A DNA stretch of 31,994 bases, taken from positions 1 through 31,994 of IMG/VR virus record IMGVR_UViG_3300017952_000058; one strand, written 5' to 3'. The notes beneath the pieces were generated by a model, which was not told where the DNA came from, did no database searches, and worked only from the letters and a program-made list of their open reading frames with translations. Shown piece after piece: positions 8,578-15,196 of the stretch (within the stretch, counting starts at the first letter, position 1; each line of letters opens with the position of its first letter). The translations under genes and the position numbers were made by a program. The DNA comes from a virus.

Positions 8578-9066
8578 ATGTTCGGACAAGCAAGACTTAT
8601 AAATTACTCAACAGCACTAGAAGCACTTGTAGATGAGTGGCGTCTAGCTAACAGCATGAAACACGTTGGTTGGAGTATGAAAGCTGAAAATTCAGACGGA
8701 TATTACAACGGCGAAGAAGTTGATCCTTTAAATGATTGGGACGCTATAGAAATCAATTGGGACGAGGACAACGAAATGACCAAACCTACTCTTGAACAAC
8801 TTGATACAAAAAAAGCAGACCAAATTGCAAAAAAGGATCAAGAAGTTGCAAGAGAAATAAGAGATGAACTTATAAAACAAACAGACTGGATCGTTGCAAA
8901 ATCTACTGAAGAGGGCGTAGAAGTACCAGCAGATTGGAAAGCGTATCGTCAATATCTAAGAGATCTTCCTACACTTGCAGACTGGACACCAACATACAAC
9001 GAAGAAAGATTTGTAATGAATCTAAATGAAATTCGTGTTCCGCCTAATGGTGTTCCTTTAACATAA
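8578..9066 (+). CDS. Phage tail-assembly-chaperone-like protein
   Basis: This is a 162-aa hydrophilic protein. Residues about 76-140 contain R-E-I-R-D-E-L-I-K-Q-T-D-W, then W-K-A-Y-R-Q-Y-L-R-D-L-P and D-W-T-P. This is the R-x-x-R-d-x-L-L-x-x-T/S-D-W ... W-x-x-Y-R-Q-x-L-R-D-(L/I)-P signature of the phage tail-assembly-chaperone family (Pfam Phage_tail_APC as I recall). Such proteins assist fibre folding or assembly and usually sit directly after the fibre genes they serve, as here. The N-terminal half is acidic (D-W-D-A-I-E-I-N-W-D-E-D). The RBS AAGGAG lies just before the ATG. It ends the first structural operon. Confidence 0.8.
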   Translation: MFGQARLINYSTALEALVDEWRLANSMKHVGWSMKAENSDGYYNGEEVDPLNDWDAIEINWDEDNEMTKPTLEQLDTKKADQIAKKDQEVAREIRDELIKQTDWIVAKSTEEGVEVPADWKAYRQYLRDLPTLADWTPTYNEERFVMNLNEIRVPPNGVPLT

Positions 9067-9088
9067 TCACTTATATACAATTTTATAG

Positions 9089-9118
9089 GCTTTGCATGTA
9101 AATATCTACATGCAAAGC
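9089..9118. promoter_or_regulatory. 12-bp perfect inverted repeat with 6-nt loop
   Basis: GCTTTGCATGTA (9089-9100) pairs perfectly with TACATGCAAAGC (9107-9118) around the loop AATATC. It lies between the tail-chaperone-like gene and the next oxygenase. No U-run follows on either strand, so it is not a standard intrinsic terminator. The right arm contains the ATG at 9110, so the hairpin could hide that start codon or act as an RNA processing or protection site. Confidence 0.6.
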
Positions 9119-9679
9119 AATCCTATTGACAGTTATATCTCTGTATATAAAAATTTTTTCCCACAAGATTTTTGTGATAAATGGGTAGATTTTTATTCTA
9201 ATAAAATTTACAGTTCTCATCAATGGCAAGATGACAATGACGCTAAATTTAAAATAAATCAACAAGAGTTTGAAGTTTTATACTTAGATAACTATAAAGA
9301 CAAAGAATTTGTGTCTGTGATAGTAAATAATTTATTTAATTGTATGCAAAATTACGAAAACGATTTGAAAACTAGGTGTTATGTAAGTAAGTTTTCTCCG
9401 TTGAGATTAAACAAGTATTCTGCTAGTACAAAAATGAATAAGCATGTTGATCACATACATGATATATTTAATGGCACCGAAAAAGGCATACCTATTCTTA
9501 GTTTTATAGTAAATTTAAATGATGATTACGAAGGCGGCGAATTAGTATTTTTTGACGATGTAAAAATAAAATTAGACAAAGGAGATGTGGTAATTTTTCC
9601 TGCCAACTTCATGTATCCGCATAGGATTGAACCGATAATTAATAGTACTAGATACAGTTTAGTATGCTGGGGATTTTAG
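9110..9679 (+). CDS. 2OG-Fe(II) oxygenase, prolyl-4-hydroxylase-like, H-x-D type
   Basis: This is a 189-aa DSBH oxygenase. The iron triad is H112-V-D114 (N-K-H-V-D-H) with distal H171 (M-Y-P-H-R-I-E-P), and R181 (T-R-Y-S-L-V-C-W) is the likely 2OG contact. The core I-V-N-L-N-D-D-Y-E-G-G-E-L places it in the same subgroup as the 11116 and 18397 proteins. I chose the ATG at 9110. A TTG at 9092 is in frame but has no better SD, and both lie in a 12-bp hairpin. It opens a run of tightly overlapped genes to 15149. The substrate is unknown; this subgroup is prolyl-hydroxylase-like in fold only. Confidence 0.85.
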   Translation: MQSNPIDSYISVYKNFFPQDFCDKWVDFYSNKIYSSHQWQDDNDAKFKINQQEFEVLYLDNYKDKEFVSVIVNNLFNCMQNYENDLKTRCYVSKFSPLRLNKYSASTKMNKHVDHIHDIFNGTEKGIPILSFIVNLNDDYEGGELVFFDDVKIKLDKGDVVIFPANFMYPHRIEPIINSTRYSLVCWGF

Positions 9680-9687
9680 GAGAATTT

Positions 9688-9936
9688 ATGTCAAAGATTA
9701 TAGATCAATATAAGTCACACTTTTTGCACTTTAAAAAAACAGGCGAAATTTACAACAATACTGTTGCTGCATTTTTAGAAAACAATTTTGCAGTATTAAT
9801 TGATACTCCTGACGGAGCAGTGTTTGAAGCTATTCCAACAGTTCAAGGATGGCTTAAAGAAAATTTAGACCCAGACATATGGGGCAGTAGAGAAAAAGTT
9901 GAAGCATATCAATACTACAAAGGTATAGGTAGATAA
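9688..9936 (+). CDS. Small conserved-looking hypothetical protein (82 aa)
   Basis: This is an 82-aa soluble protein with no recognised domain. It has an amphipathic N-terminal helix (S-K-I-I-D-Q-Y-K-S-H-F-L-H-F), a beta-like A-V-L-I-D-T-P-D-G-A-V-F-E-A-I and a C-terminal helix with Trp-rich segments. The ATG at 9688 is chosen over an upstream in-frame ATG at 9664 because AGGAG sits 5 bases before 9688. It lies between two 2OG oxygenases and its stop overlaps the next start (TAATG), which argues for a real, co-translated gene. It might be a small partner of the oxygenases. No function can be assigned. Confidence 0.65.
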   Translation: MSKIIDQYKSHFLHFKKTGEIYNNTVAAFLENNFAVLIDTPDGAVFEAIPTVQGWLKENLDPDIWGSREKVEAYQYYKGIGR

Positions 9937-10529
9937 TGGGCGTAGAAGCTATTTTCCCACAAGTATTGTATAAAACCAAAATTAGAGATTATAAAAAATA
10001 CAATGCACAAATTGAAAATAGATTGAAATTCATTAAGAATGAAGTGCCACCTGGCGGCGCCAATTGGATAGGCTATGTTTATAACACCTGCGGAACTTTT
10101 GAAATACATACAGACCCTGAATTAAAAGAACTTAGTAATCTAATAACAAAACATGTAAATTGGTTTGCAGCAGATTTAGGTGTTGTAAGCGGATTTCGAT
10201 ATGTTCCTGAACAAAGTTGGGCAAACATTTATAATCAAGACGGTTATCAAGAATTTCATTATCACGGAGGATTTAGTTTTAGTGCAGTATATTATGCAAA
10301 AACAACCGAAAACACGCAAATTATATTTGAAAATCCTGTACAAGATATGATTCCGTTGCCAACATCGATGAATACACAATTAACATCAACAATGAAGACC
10401 TATAGACCCGAAGCAGGCGATTTAATAATTTTCCGCAGTCATTTGAGACATAGTGTTCCGCCACATAAAGATAAAGATGAAAGAATTACTCTTGCATTTA
10501 ACTACAAAGAGGAAAAAATAAATGAGTGA
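9936..10529 (+). CDS. 2OG-Fe(II) oxygenase, Oxy_5-like, H-x-H type
   Basis: This is a 197-aa protein with the 2OG-FeII_Oxy_5-type arrangement. S-W-A-N-I-Y precedes F-H108-Y-H110-G-G, then a Y-Y-A-K strand, I-I-F-E-N-P, and P-E-A-G-D-L-I-I-F. The distal His is in R-H172-S-V-P-P-H, and R183 (E-R-I-T-L-A-F-N-Y) is the likely 2OG-binding residue. The start overlaps the previous stop by one base, and the end overlaps the next gene by 8 bases. The substrate is unknown. Proteins of this type are common host-like genes in marine T4-like phages, with no settled role. Confidence 0.88.
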   Translation: MGVEAIFPQVLYKTKIRDYKKYNAQIENRLKFIKNEVPPGGANWIGYVYNTCGTFEIHTDPELKELSNLITKHVNWFAADLGVVSGFRYVPEQSWANIYNQDGYQEFHYHGGFSFSAVYYAKTTENTQIIFENPVQDMIPLPTSMNTQLTSTMKTYRPEAGDLIIFRSHLRHSVPPHKDKDERITLAFNYKEEKINE

Positions 10530-11115
10530 AGTTTATAAAGTACCTAATCCTGTACAAAGACTATTTCCTAACACTATGATTTTAGATTATATTGACGTTG
10601 ATACTAAAACACTAGAAGATTTAGTATGGTGGGCAAAAGCAAATAATTTTGAAAATGTAGGTCATAATCCTTTGTATAGCACACGTTTAGGAGATCAACT
10701 CATACCACCTAAACCTATCTGGGAATACCAACAAGCTCCTGGTATAGATAAAATAATGAACGAAGTTCAACACTATGCTGATATGTGGATAAAAGAACAA
10801 TTAAGTAGCGACAATTACACAGCTCAGCCTGAAATAAGTTGGATAGTAAGTTATGACGAGGGCGGCATGCAATGGCCGCACATACACAAAGAATATAACT
10901 GGACAGCTATCATTGGTTTAAGAAATAACGGAACTCTGTTAATAGAAGATCCTAGACATTTAGCAGTAGGAACAGGACAAACAAATCAAATGTTTTACAA
11001 AGAGGTAATAATTAATCCAGGACAAATATGTATTACTCCTGGTTATCTTGCTCATCTTAGTGTTCCGTGTTATCATAAAGATGGTAGAGACATTTTAGTA
11101 ATTAACGGAAAATAA
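10522..11115 (+). CDS. 2OG-Fe(II) oxygenase-like protein, H-x-H type
   Basis: This is a 197-aa DSBH protein. W-I-V-S-Y-D-E-G-G-M-Q-W-P precedes H120-I-H122-K-E. The distal motif is L-A-H178-L-S-V-P, and R189 (D-G-R-D-I-L-V-I-N) ends the core. The strand I-I-G-L-R-N-N-G-T-L-L-I-E-D-P matches the Oxy_5-type central sheet. It diverges in sequence from the preceding gene, so it is not a recent duplicate. SD AAGAGG lies about 10 bases before its ATG inside the previous gene. It is followed immediately (no gap) by the degenerate family member at 11116. Confidence 0.8.
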   Translation: MSEVYKVPNPVQRLFPNTMILDYIDVDTKTLEDLVWWAKANNFENVGHNPLYSTRLGDQLIPPKPIWEYQQAPGIDKIMNEVQHYADMWIKEQLSSDNYTAQPEISWIVSYDEGGMQWPHIHKEYNWTAIIGLRNNGTLLIEDPRHLAVGTGQTNQMFYKEVIINPGQICITPGYLAHLSVPCYHKDGRDILVINGK

Positions 11116-11628
11116 ATGCAACTAATTGATTACATTAAAGTATATGATTTTGAAGGTGACGGACTACTAGAGTTTCTTAATCAAAGAACTAAATGGAAGC
11201 ACTCGCAAGACAACGACTTTGAAAAAACTGTAGGAGTGTTTGATTATTGTAAGGTAGATAATAGCATCCAAGACTACGGAAAATTATGGAGTATGTTACT
11301 AACCGGACAACTTCAATCTATTAACGAATACATAAAAGATTTTCCTAAAAGTGAATTTAGCGGCGGAAGTGCGTTTTATTTCAGAAAGTATTCAATAAAT
11401 GGTCACACATACGAAGATTGTTATTATGATCCAACAGTGTCTAAACAGTGTAATTTTATAATGAATCTTAATGACGATTATTCAGGCGGAGAACTAAAAA
11501 TTAATGACGAAATTTATAGATTAAAAAAGAATCAGTTAATAATATTTCCTTGTAATTTTATGTATAGGTGGTCACATCAACCAGTTGTGTCAGGCGAAAA
11601 ATATACAATAGAAAGTTTTATAGTATGA
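11116..11628 (+). CDS. Degenerate 2OG-oxygenase-fold protein lacking the iron/2OG residues
   Basis: This is a 170-aa protein that aligns without gaps, from about residue 86 to the end, to the 18397 oxygenase. It shares M-N-L-N-D-D-Y-S-G-G-E-L and L-I-I-F-P-C-N-F-M-Y. At the active-site positions the relatives have H, D, H and R; this protein has D101, Y103, W152 and K162. The canonical triad and 2OG arginine are therefore all replaced. Nearby H97 and H154 might give an altered site, so loss of all activity is not certain. The core is intact and the reading frame is uninterrupted, which suggests a kept scaffold, regulator or partner rather than a decaying gene. It shares an ATGA overlap with the next gene. 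Confidence 0.75.
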   Translation: MQLIDYIKVYDFEGDGLLEFLNQRTKWKHSQDNDFEKTVGVFDYCKVDNSIQDYGKLWSMLLTGQLQSINEYIKDFPKSEFSGGSAFYFRKYSINGHTYEDCYYDPTVSKQCNFIMNLNDDYSGGELKINDEIYRLKKNQLIIFPCNFMYRWSHQPVVSGEKYTIESFIV

Positions 11629-12179
11629 AAGAAAATCATAAAATTTTAAGAAATTTTGTAGATAAAGATCTATGTAAAAGAATGAGTGACTTTATTAAGC
11701 AGAAAGTAAAGCAAGATCAATTCTACTATGATCCACAATGTACTATAAGTCCAGCAATGGAAAATATCTTCTTTGATGTAGGAATACATTTAAAACCAAA
11801 ATTAGAAAAAGAGTTAGGTTGTACTTTAGATCATACTTACAATCATTGCAGATATTATAGAACTGGAGAAATATTACGACCTCATAAAGACAAAGATCAA
11901 TGTGAAATTGCTCTTAGTGTTACACTAGATTATGACAATATGCATAAGCCTTGGCCTATATATGTCTATGATAATAATGAAATTGTAAAAGCAGAACTTG
12001 ACATCGGCGATGTTTTAGTGTATAAAGGTAGTGAAACATTGCATTGGAGAAATCCGTTTAAAGGAACTTGGCAAACACAAGCATTTATTTTTTATGCTAC
12101 AGATGATAGATTTGTAGATCCTTTTATAGGAAAACTTGAAGATGTAAATTTTGTAACGGAGTTTAAAGTAGATGGCTAA
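11625..12179 (+). CDS. 2OG-Fe(II) oxygenase, H-x-D type, atypical 2OG site
   Basis: This is a 184-aa DSBH oxygenase. It has C-R-Y-Y-R-T-G-E-I-L-R-P-H87-K-D89-K-D, then E-I-A-L-S-V-T-L. The motif W-P-I-Y-V-Y is followed by D-I-G-D-V-L-V-Y, and the distal His is in L-H140-W-R-N-P-F. In place of the usual Arg after the distal His the sequence is G-T-W-Q-T-Q-A-F; R142, right after the distal His, may serve instead. I place the start at ATG 11625, overlapping the previous stop as ATGA; a longer in-frame start at 11568 would overlap 61 bases of the previous gene. Its end overlaps the next gene by 8 bases. The substrate is unknown. Confidence 0.82.
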   Translation: MKENHKILRNFVDKDLCKRMSDFIKQKVKQDQFYYDPQCTISPAMENIFFDVGIHLKPKLEKELGCTLDHTYNHCRYYRTGEILRPHKDKDQCEIALSVTLDYDNMHKPWPIYVYDNNEIVKAELDIGDVLVYKGSETLHWRNPFKGTWQTQAFIFYATDDRFVDPFIGKLEDVNFVTEFKVDG

Positions 12180-12783
12180 AATAATGCTAGAAGGTACAGA
12201 TTTAGACGATTTTCATAACGCAGACCCAAATAAAATTTTTGTATTTGACGACATACTTCCTAAATGGTTAGTAGAATATGGTGCTGAAGAACTACTTGAT
12301 TTTGAATGGAGATATGGACAAAGTTCTTATCCAGGCGGCGGCAACTTTTTTGGAAAGTGTTTGTTTGATGGATTTGAAACTGAAGGTAATTGGCCTTCAA
12401 TAATAAAACTTGTGTTAGAAGGATTTAAAGCTCATTGTATAGAAACTGGATTTGAATTTGAAATTGATAACTGTGATAAAATTCTAGTTAATGGACAACT
12501 TCCTAGTACCCCCGCAGATCCTCATATGGACACCATAAAAAACTTCCACTGGACACTAATTTACTATTGCAACGATAGTGATGGCGGAACAGAATTTTAT
12601 AAAAGTAGTAAAGATTTAACTTTAATAAAATCAGTAGATTTTAAACAAGGAAGAATGGTTTTATTTCCGAGTTACTATAATCACAAAGGAATATGCCCAA
12701 CAGAAAAATTTAGGATATCTTTTGGTTATCAAATGAGAGCAAGAACTCCATTAAACACACCATTATCAATGGCTTCATTATGA
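12172..12783 (+). CDS. 2OG-Fe(II) oxygenase, H-x-D type (paralogue of the 15197 gene)
   Basis: This is a 203-aa oxygenase with D-P-H118-M-D120-T, distal N-H171-K-G-I-C-P and R181 (F-R-I-S-F-G-Y). It shares several blocks with the 15197 protein: I-F-V-F/Y-D-D at the N-terminus, P-H-x-D-T followed by F/Y-H-W-T, and V-D-F-K-x-G-R-x-V-x-F-P-S. These suggest an old duplication separated by about 3 kb. It overlaps the previous gene by 8 bases and the next by 4 (ATGA). It is likely a soluble hydroxylase; the substrate cannot be read from the sequence. Confidence 0.85.
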   Translation: MAKIMLEGTDLDDFHNADPNKIFVFDDILPKWLVEYGAEELLDFEWRYGQSSYPGGGNFFGKCLFDGFETEGNWPSIIKLVLEGFKAHCIETGFEFEIDNCDKILVNGQLPSTPADPHMDTIKNFHWTLIYYCNDSDGGTEFYKSSKDLTLIKSVDFKQGRMVLFPSYYNHKGICPTEKFRISFGYQMRARTPLNTPLSMASL

Positions 12784-13346
12784 TAGAACAAAACCTTTTT
12801 AGAAACTTGATATACAAAGATACTTTTGAATTTGATCTACAAAAGTTACTTCCTACGATGAAACAAAGTCTTTTTCAAGACGGAGTTCCGTCAGCGGATA
12901 ATTATGAAACAACACCTGCAGGAGCAACACCGCATCATTGGCCAGAATTCCATGAATTTCTTGTTTGGGCGGCAGAAAGAGCAGAAAAAATTGCCGAAGA
13001 TTGGGAATTGCTACCATTAGAAAAATATATTGCAAGTAGTCATGTCAATAGGCAAGTTCAAGGGCAGTATGTTAGAGAACATTCGCATCCCGGTGTTGAT
13101 ATTGTTATAGTTGCATACATAAGTGCAGAAGAAAATAGCGGGAACATAGAATTTAGAGATCCCTTAGAATATGCCTGGCAAAATCTTCCTAAAGACACAC
13201 ATCCGAGAGATGTATGGAGAGAAGTAAAAATAAAAACAGGTGATGTTTTATTTTTTCCTGGATTTTTAAATCATAGAACTCAAATTAATACAAGCGGTAA
13301 AGACAGATGGACACTAAACACAATGATCAGATCCAGAATAGGATAG
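12780..13346 (+). CDS. 2OG-Fe(II) oxygenase, Oxy_5-like, H-x-H type
   Basis: This is a 188-aa protein with the clearest Oxy_5 pattern in the island. V-R-E-H101-S-H103-P-G-V-D is followed by V-A-Y-I-S-A and S-G-N-I-E-F-R-D-P. Then come K-T-G-D-V-L-F-F-P-G-F-L, distal N-H165-R-T-Q and R176 (D-R-W-T-L-N-T). In related families this layout matches 2OG/Fe(II)-dependent hydroxylases with the second H of H-x-H in the usual Asp position. It starts by ATGA overlap. Its last 40 bases overlap the predicted start of the methyltransferase, a longer overlap than anywhere else in this run. Confidence 0.88.
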   Translation: MIEQNLFRNLIYKDTFEFDLQKLLPTMKQSLFQDGVPSADNYETTPAGATPHHWPEFHEFLVWAAERAEKIAEDWELLPLEKYIASSHVNRQVQGQYVREHSHPGVDIVIVAYISAEENSGNIEFRDPLEYAWQNLPKDTHPRDVWREVKIKTGDVLFFPGFLNHRTQINTSGKDRWTLNTMIRSRIG

Positions 13347-13951
13347 ATTATATAGACATAGAAGCCTGGAATAATTTTTATATAAAACACCCTCAAGGCG
13401 GTCCTTGGGATACTGTTGATTTTTCGCCAGACGAACATGTTGTAGATTTTATAAATTATTTTGATATTAAAACAGGAAAAGTTTTAGATGCAGGTTGTGC
13501 AGACGGCCGAAATTCAAAATACTTATTAGAGCAAGGACTAGACGTAACAGGTATAGACATTTCTGAAGAAGTAATTACTAGAACACAAAAACGTTTTCCT
13601 AACGGAACTTTTATTGTTAAAAACATAGCAGAATTAGATTTTAACAAGGAGTTTGATGCTGTAATTGATGCTGGAGCATTGCATGTAAATCATCCAAAAG
13701 TTTATAGAACAGTTTTTGAAAATTATTATAATGCACTAAAAGAAAATGGAAAATTGTTTATTAGATTATTCTATCATGAAAAACCAGAAAAGATATTTGG
13801 AGTACGTCCTAGCATGCCTGTTTATGGGTTGCATGATCGAGATATTAATAAATTAATTGAAGGCTTGTTTGTTGTTAAAAACAGTGAATATGATCCTATG
13901 TACGGTGCTCATATGAGCGGATGTAATTTTTTGCATATGGAGAAAATATGA
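13307..13951 (+). CDS. Class I SAM-dependent methyltransferase
   Basis: This is a 214-aa Rossmann-fold methyltransferase. Motif I is V-L-D-A-G-C-A-D-G (residues 59-67), followed by G-I-D-I-S with acidic D84 at the end of strand 2, and D-A-V-I-D-A-G-A-L-H around 117-126 as motif IV. It would transfer a methyl group from SAM to an unknown O, N, S or C acceptor. The only in-frame ATG near the N-terminus is at 13307, inside the upstream oxygenase gene, with a weak SD; the start is less certain than the domain. It overlaps the next oxygenase by 4 bases. It is the only non-2OG enzyme in this run, which suggests a shared tailoring pathway. Confidence 0.85.
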   Translation: MDTKHNDQIQNRIDYIDIEAWNNFYIKHPQGGPWDTVDFSPDEHVVDFINYFDIKTGKVLDAGCADGRNSKYLLEQGLDVTGIDISEEVITRTQKRFPNGTFIVKNIAELDFNKEFDAVIDAGALHVNHPKVYRTVFENYYNALKENGKLFIRLFYHEKPEKIFGVRPSMPVYGLHDRDINKLIEGLFVVKNSEYDPMYGAHMSGCNFLHMEKI

Positions 13952-14553
13952 AACTTATAGAGAAAAATAAAGAATGGAAATATCACATTTATCAACTAGA
14001 AACGATTACCGAAGATAATCTTAATGAATGGATGTTTCAGTGCGAAAAAGCAATAGCAAAAATACAAATGTTTTTAAGAGCAGAACAGCAAGGTCAAGAT
14101 ACTACTTTTTATTATTCTAGATATAATATTTGGACAGTTACTCCAGGTAATAAAATGTTCTTTGAGCTATACAAAGAACTCCTAGAATGTATTAAAGACT
14201 TTTGTAAAACTAATGAAGTTACACACGATAAAGGCTTATATTTGCAAAGCTGGTTTAACAATCATAGAAGCGATAACAACCTTGAAAGACATAATCATTT
14301 TAGTCCTATACACGGTTATATTGCTGTAAATCCTCAACACAGCAAAACAGTGTTTTATGAGCAAATGGGGCAAGACGATGTTGCATTTACTATTAATAAC
14401 AAGTTAGGTCAGTTATATATTGGTCCCGGAAACTTAGAACATGAAGTTATAACTACAAAAGAGTACGATGGTCCTAGGTATTCAATTGGATTTGATATCG
14501 ATGACAACGAAGAGACTCATCACTTGAGCATGATACCATTGGTAATAGAATGA
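13948..14553 (+). CDS. 2OG-Fe(II) oxygenase-like, H-x-H type, tandem copy A
   Basis: This is a 201-aa protein with E-R-H115-N-H117-F-S-P-I-H-G-Y, distal L-E-H165-E-V and R177 (P-R-Y-S-I-G-F-D-I). It is clearly paralogous to the next gene: both have D-T-T-x-F/Y-Y-x-R-Y-N, L-x-x-Q-S-W, R-H-N-H-x-S-P-x-H-G-Y, and end L-x-M-I-P-L-V-I. The H-x-H replaces the classical H-x-D. It joins the methyltransferase upstream and its twin downstream through ATGA overlaps, indicating tight co-expression. The substrate is unknown; the pair may act on two related sites or as a heterodimer (inference). Confidence 0.82.
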   Translation: MKLIEKNKEWKYHIYQLETITEDNLNEWMFQCEKAIAKIQMFLRAEQQGQDTTFYYSRYNIWTVTPGNKMFFELYKELLECIKDFCKTNEVTHDKGLYLQSWFNNHRSDNNLERHNHFSPIHGYIAVNPQHSKTVFYEQMGQDDVAFTINNKLGQLYIGPGNLEHEVITTKEYDGPRYSIGFDIDDNEETHHLSMIPLVIE

Positions 14554-15149
14554 AAATAGTAGAAACTAACGATAAACTTTTGTATAATTTATACGAGATA
14601 GAATATATTGCAGAGCAGCAAGAAGAAATAGTTAAAGACTGTTTTACTGCTGTTAAAAAAATAAATGACTTTGTAGAAGCAGAAACAAACAACAAAGATA
14701 CAACTTGGTTTTATACAAGGTATAATGTTTTTTCAATTATGCCAGGAAACATACACTTCTTTAAAATTTTCAAAGAACTTCAACTATGTGCAAAACATTA
14801 TTTTGAACATTATAAAATACAATTTGACGAGCAACTTTGGATACAAAGTTGGTTAAATCATCATACTCATGATACAGTGCTTTCTCGACATAACCACTGG
14901 AGCCCTGTACATGGGTACTTGTCTATAAATCCACAAAATACCGAAACAGTTTTTTATCATAACGATTTTGATACTACAGAAATGTTTGCTGTGCAAAACC
15001 GTCCAGGACTAGTTTATTTAGGTCCAGGAAAACGGGAACACAGTGTTAGGAATCTAACAAACTATGATGGAACTAGATTTACTATAGGATTTGATATAGA
15101 CGATATGGATACAACGGAACACTTAGGTATGATTCCTTTAGTAATTTAG
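14550..15149 (+). CDS. 2OG-Fe(II) oxygenase-like, H-x-H type, tandem copy B
   Basis: This is a 199-aa twin of the previous protein, with S-R-H114-N-H116-W-S-P-V-H-G-Y, distal R-E-H164-S-V and R176 (T-R-F-T-I-G-F-D-I). The extra His-rich stretch L-N-H-H-T-H-D (about 102-108) is not in copy A (F-N-N-H-R-S-D). Both copies keep all expected metal and 2OG residues, so neither looks decayed. It ends the overlapped run; its stop is directly followed by a consensus sigma-70-type promoter for the next gene. Confidence 0.82.
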   Translation: MKIVETNDKLLYNLYEIEYIAEQQEEIVKDCFTAVKKINDFVEAETNNKDTTWFYTRYNVFSIMPGNIHFFKIFKELQLCAKHYFEHYKIQFDEQLWIQSWLNHHTHDTVLSRHNHWSPVHGYLSINPQNTETVFYHNDFDTTEMFAVQNRPGLVYLGPGKREHSVRNLTNYDGTRFTIGFDIDDMDTTEHLGMIPLVI

Positions 15150-15150
15150 C

Positions 15151-15179
15151 TTGACAACTGCTATATTACCGTGTATAAT
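15151..15179 (+). promoter_or_regulatory. Perfect sigma-70-type promoter
   Basis: TTGACA at 15151-15156 and TATAAT at 15174-15179 are both exact consensus hexamers with exactly 17 bases between them. It lies in a 47-base gap, just after one oxygenase gene stops and upstream of the AAGGAG-ATG of the next. Host RNA polymerase should read it without phage late factors, so the downstream genes may be expressed early. Confidence 0.85.
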
Positions 15180-15196
15180 AAGGAAAAGGAGTTAAA

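Noticed and set aside
9092-9109. TTG start giving a longer form of the 9110 oxygenase
   Set aside because: No better ribosome site than ATG 9110, and the added residues (H-V-N-I-Y) match nothing in the relatives; cannot be fully excluded because both starts lie in the hairpin.
9125-9145. TTGACA followed by TATATA/TATAAA at the start of the 9110 gene
   Set aside because: The spacing is 12-14 bases, too short for a sigma-70 promoter, and the whole element is inside the coding sequence.
11998-12026. TTGACA-N17-TATAAA inside the 11625 oxygenase gene, a near-consensus promoter
   Set aside because: It lies fully within codons for the conserved E-L-D-I-G-D-V-L-V-Y-K strand, has a non-consensus last base and is about 150 bases from the next start, so coding constraint explains it well enough. 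RNA end mapping could revive it.
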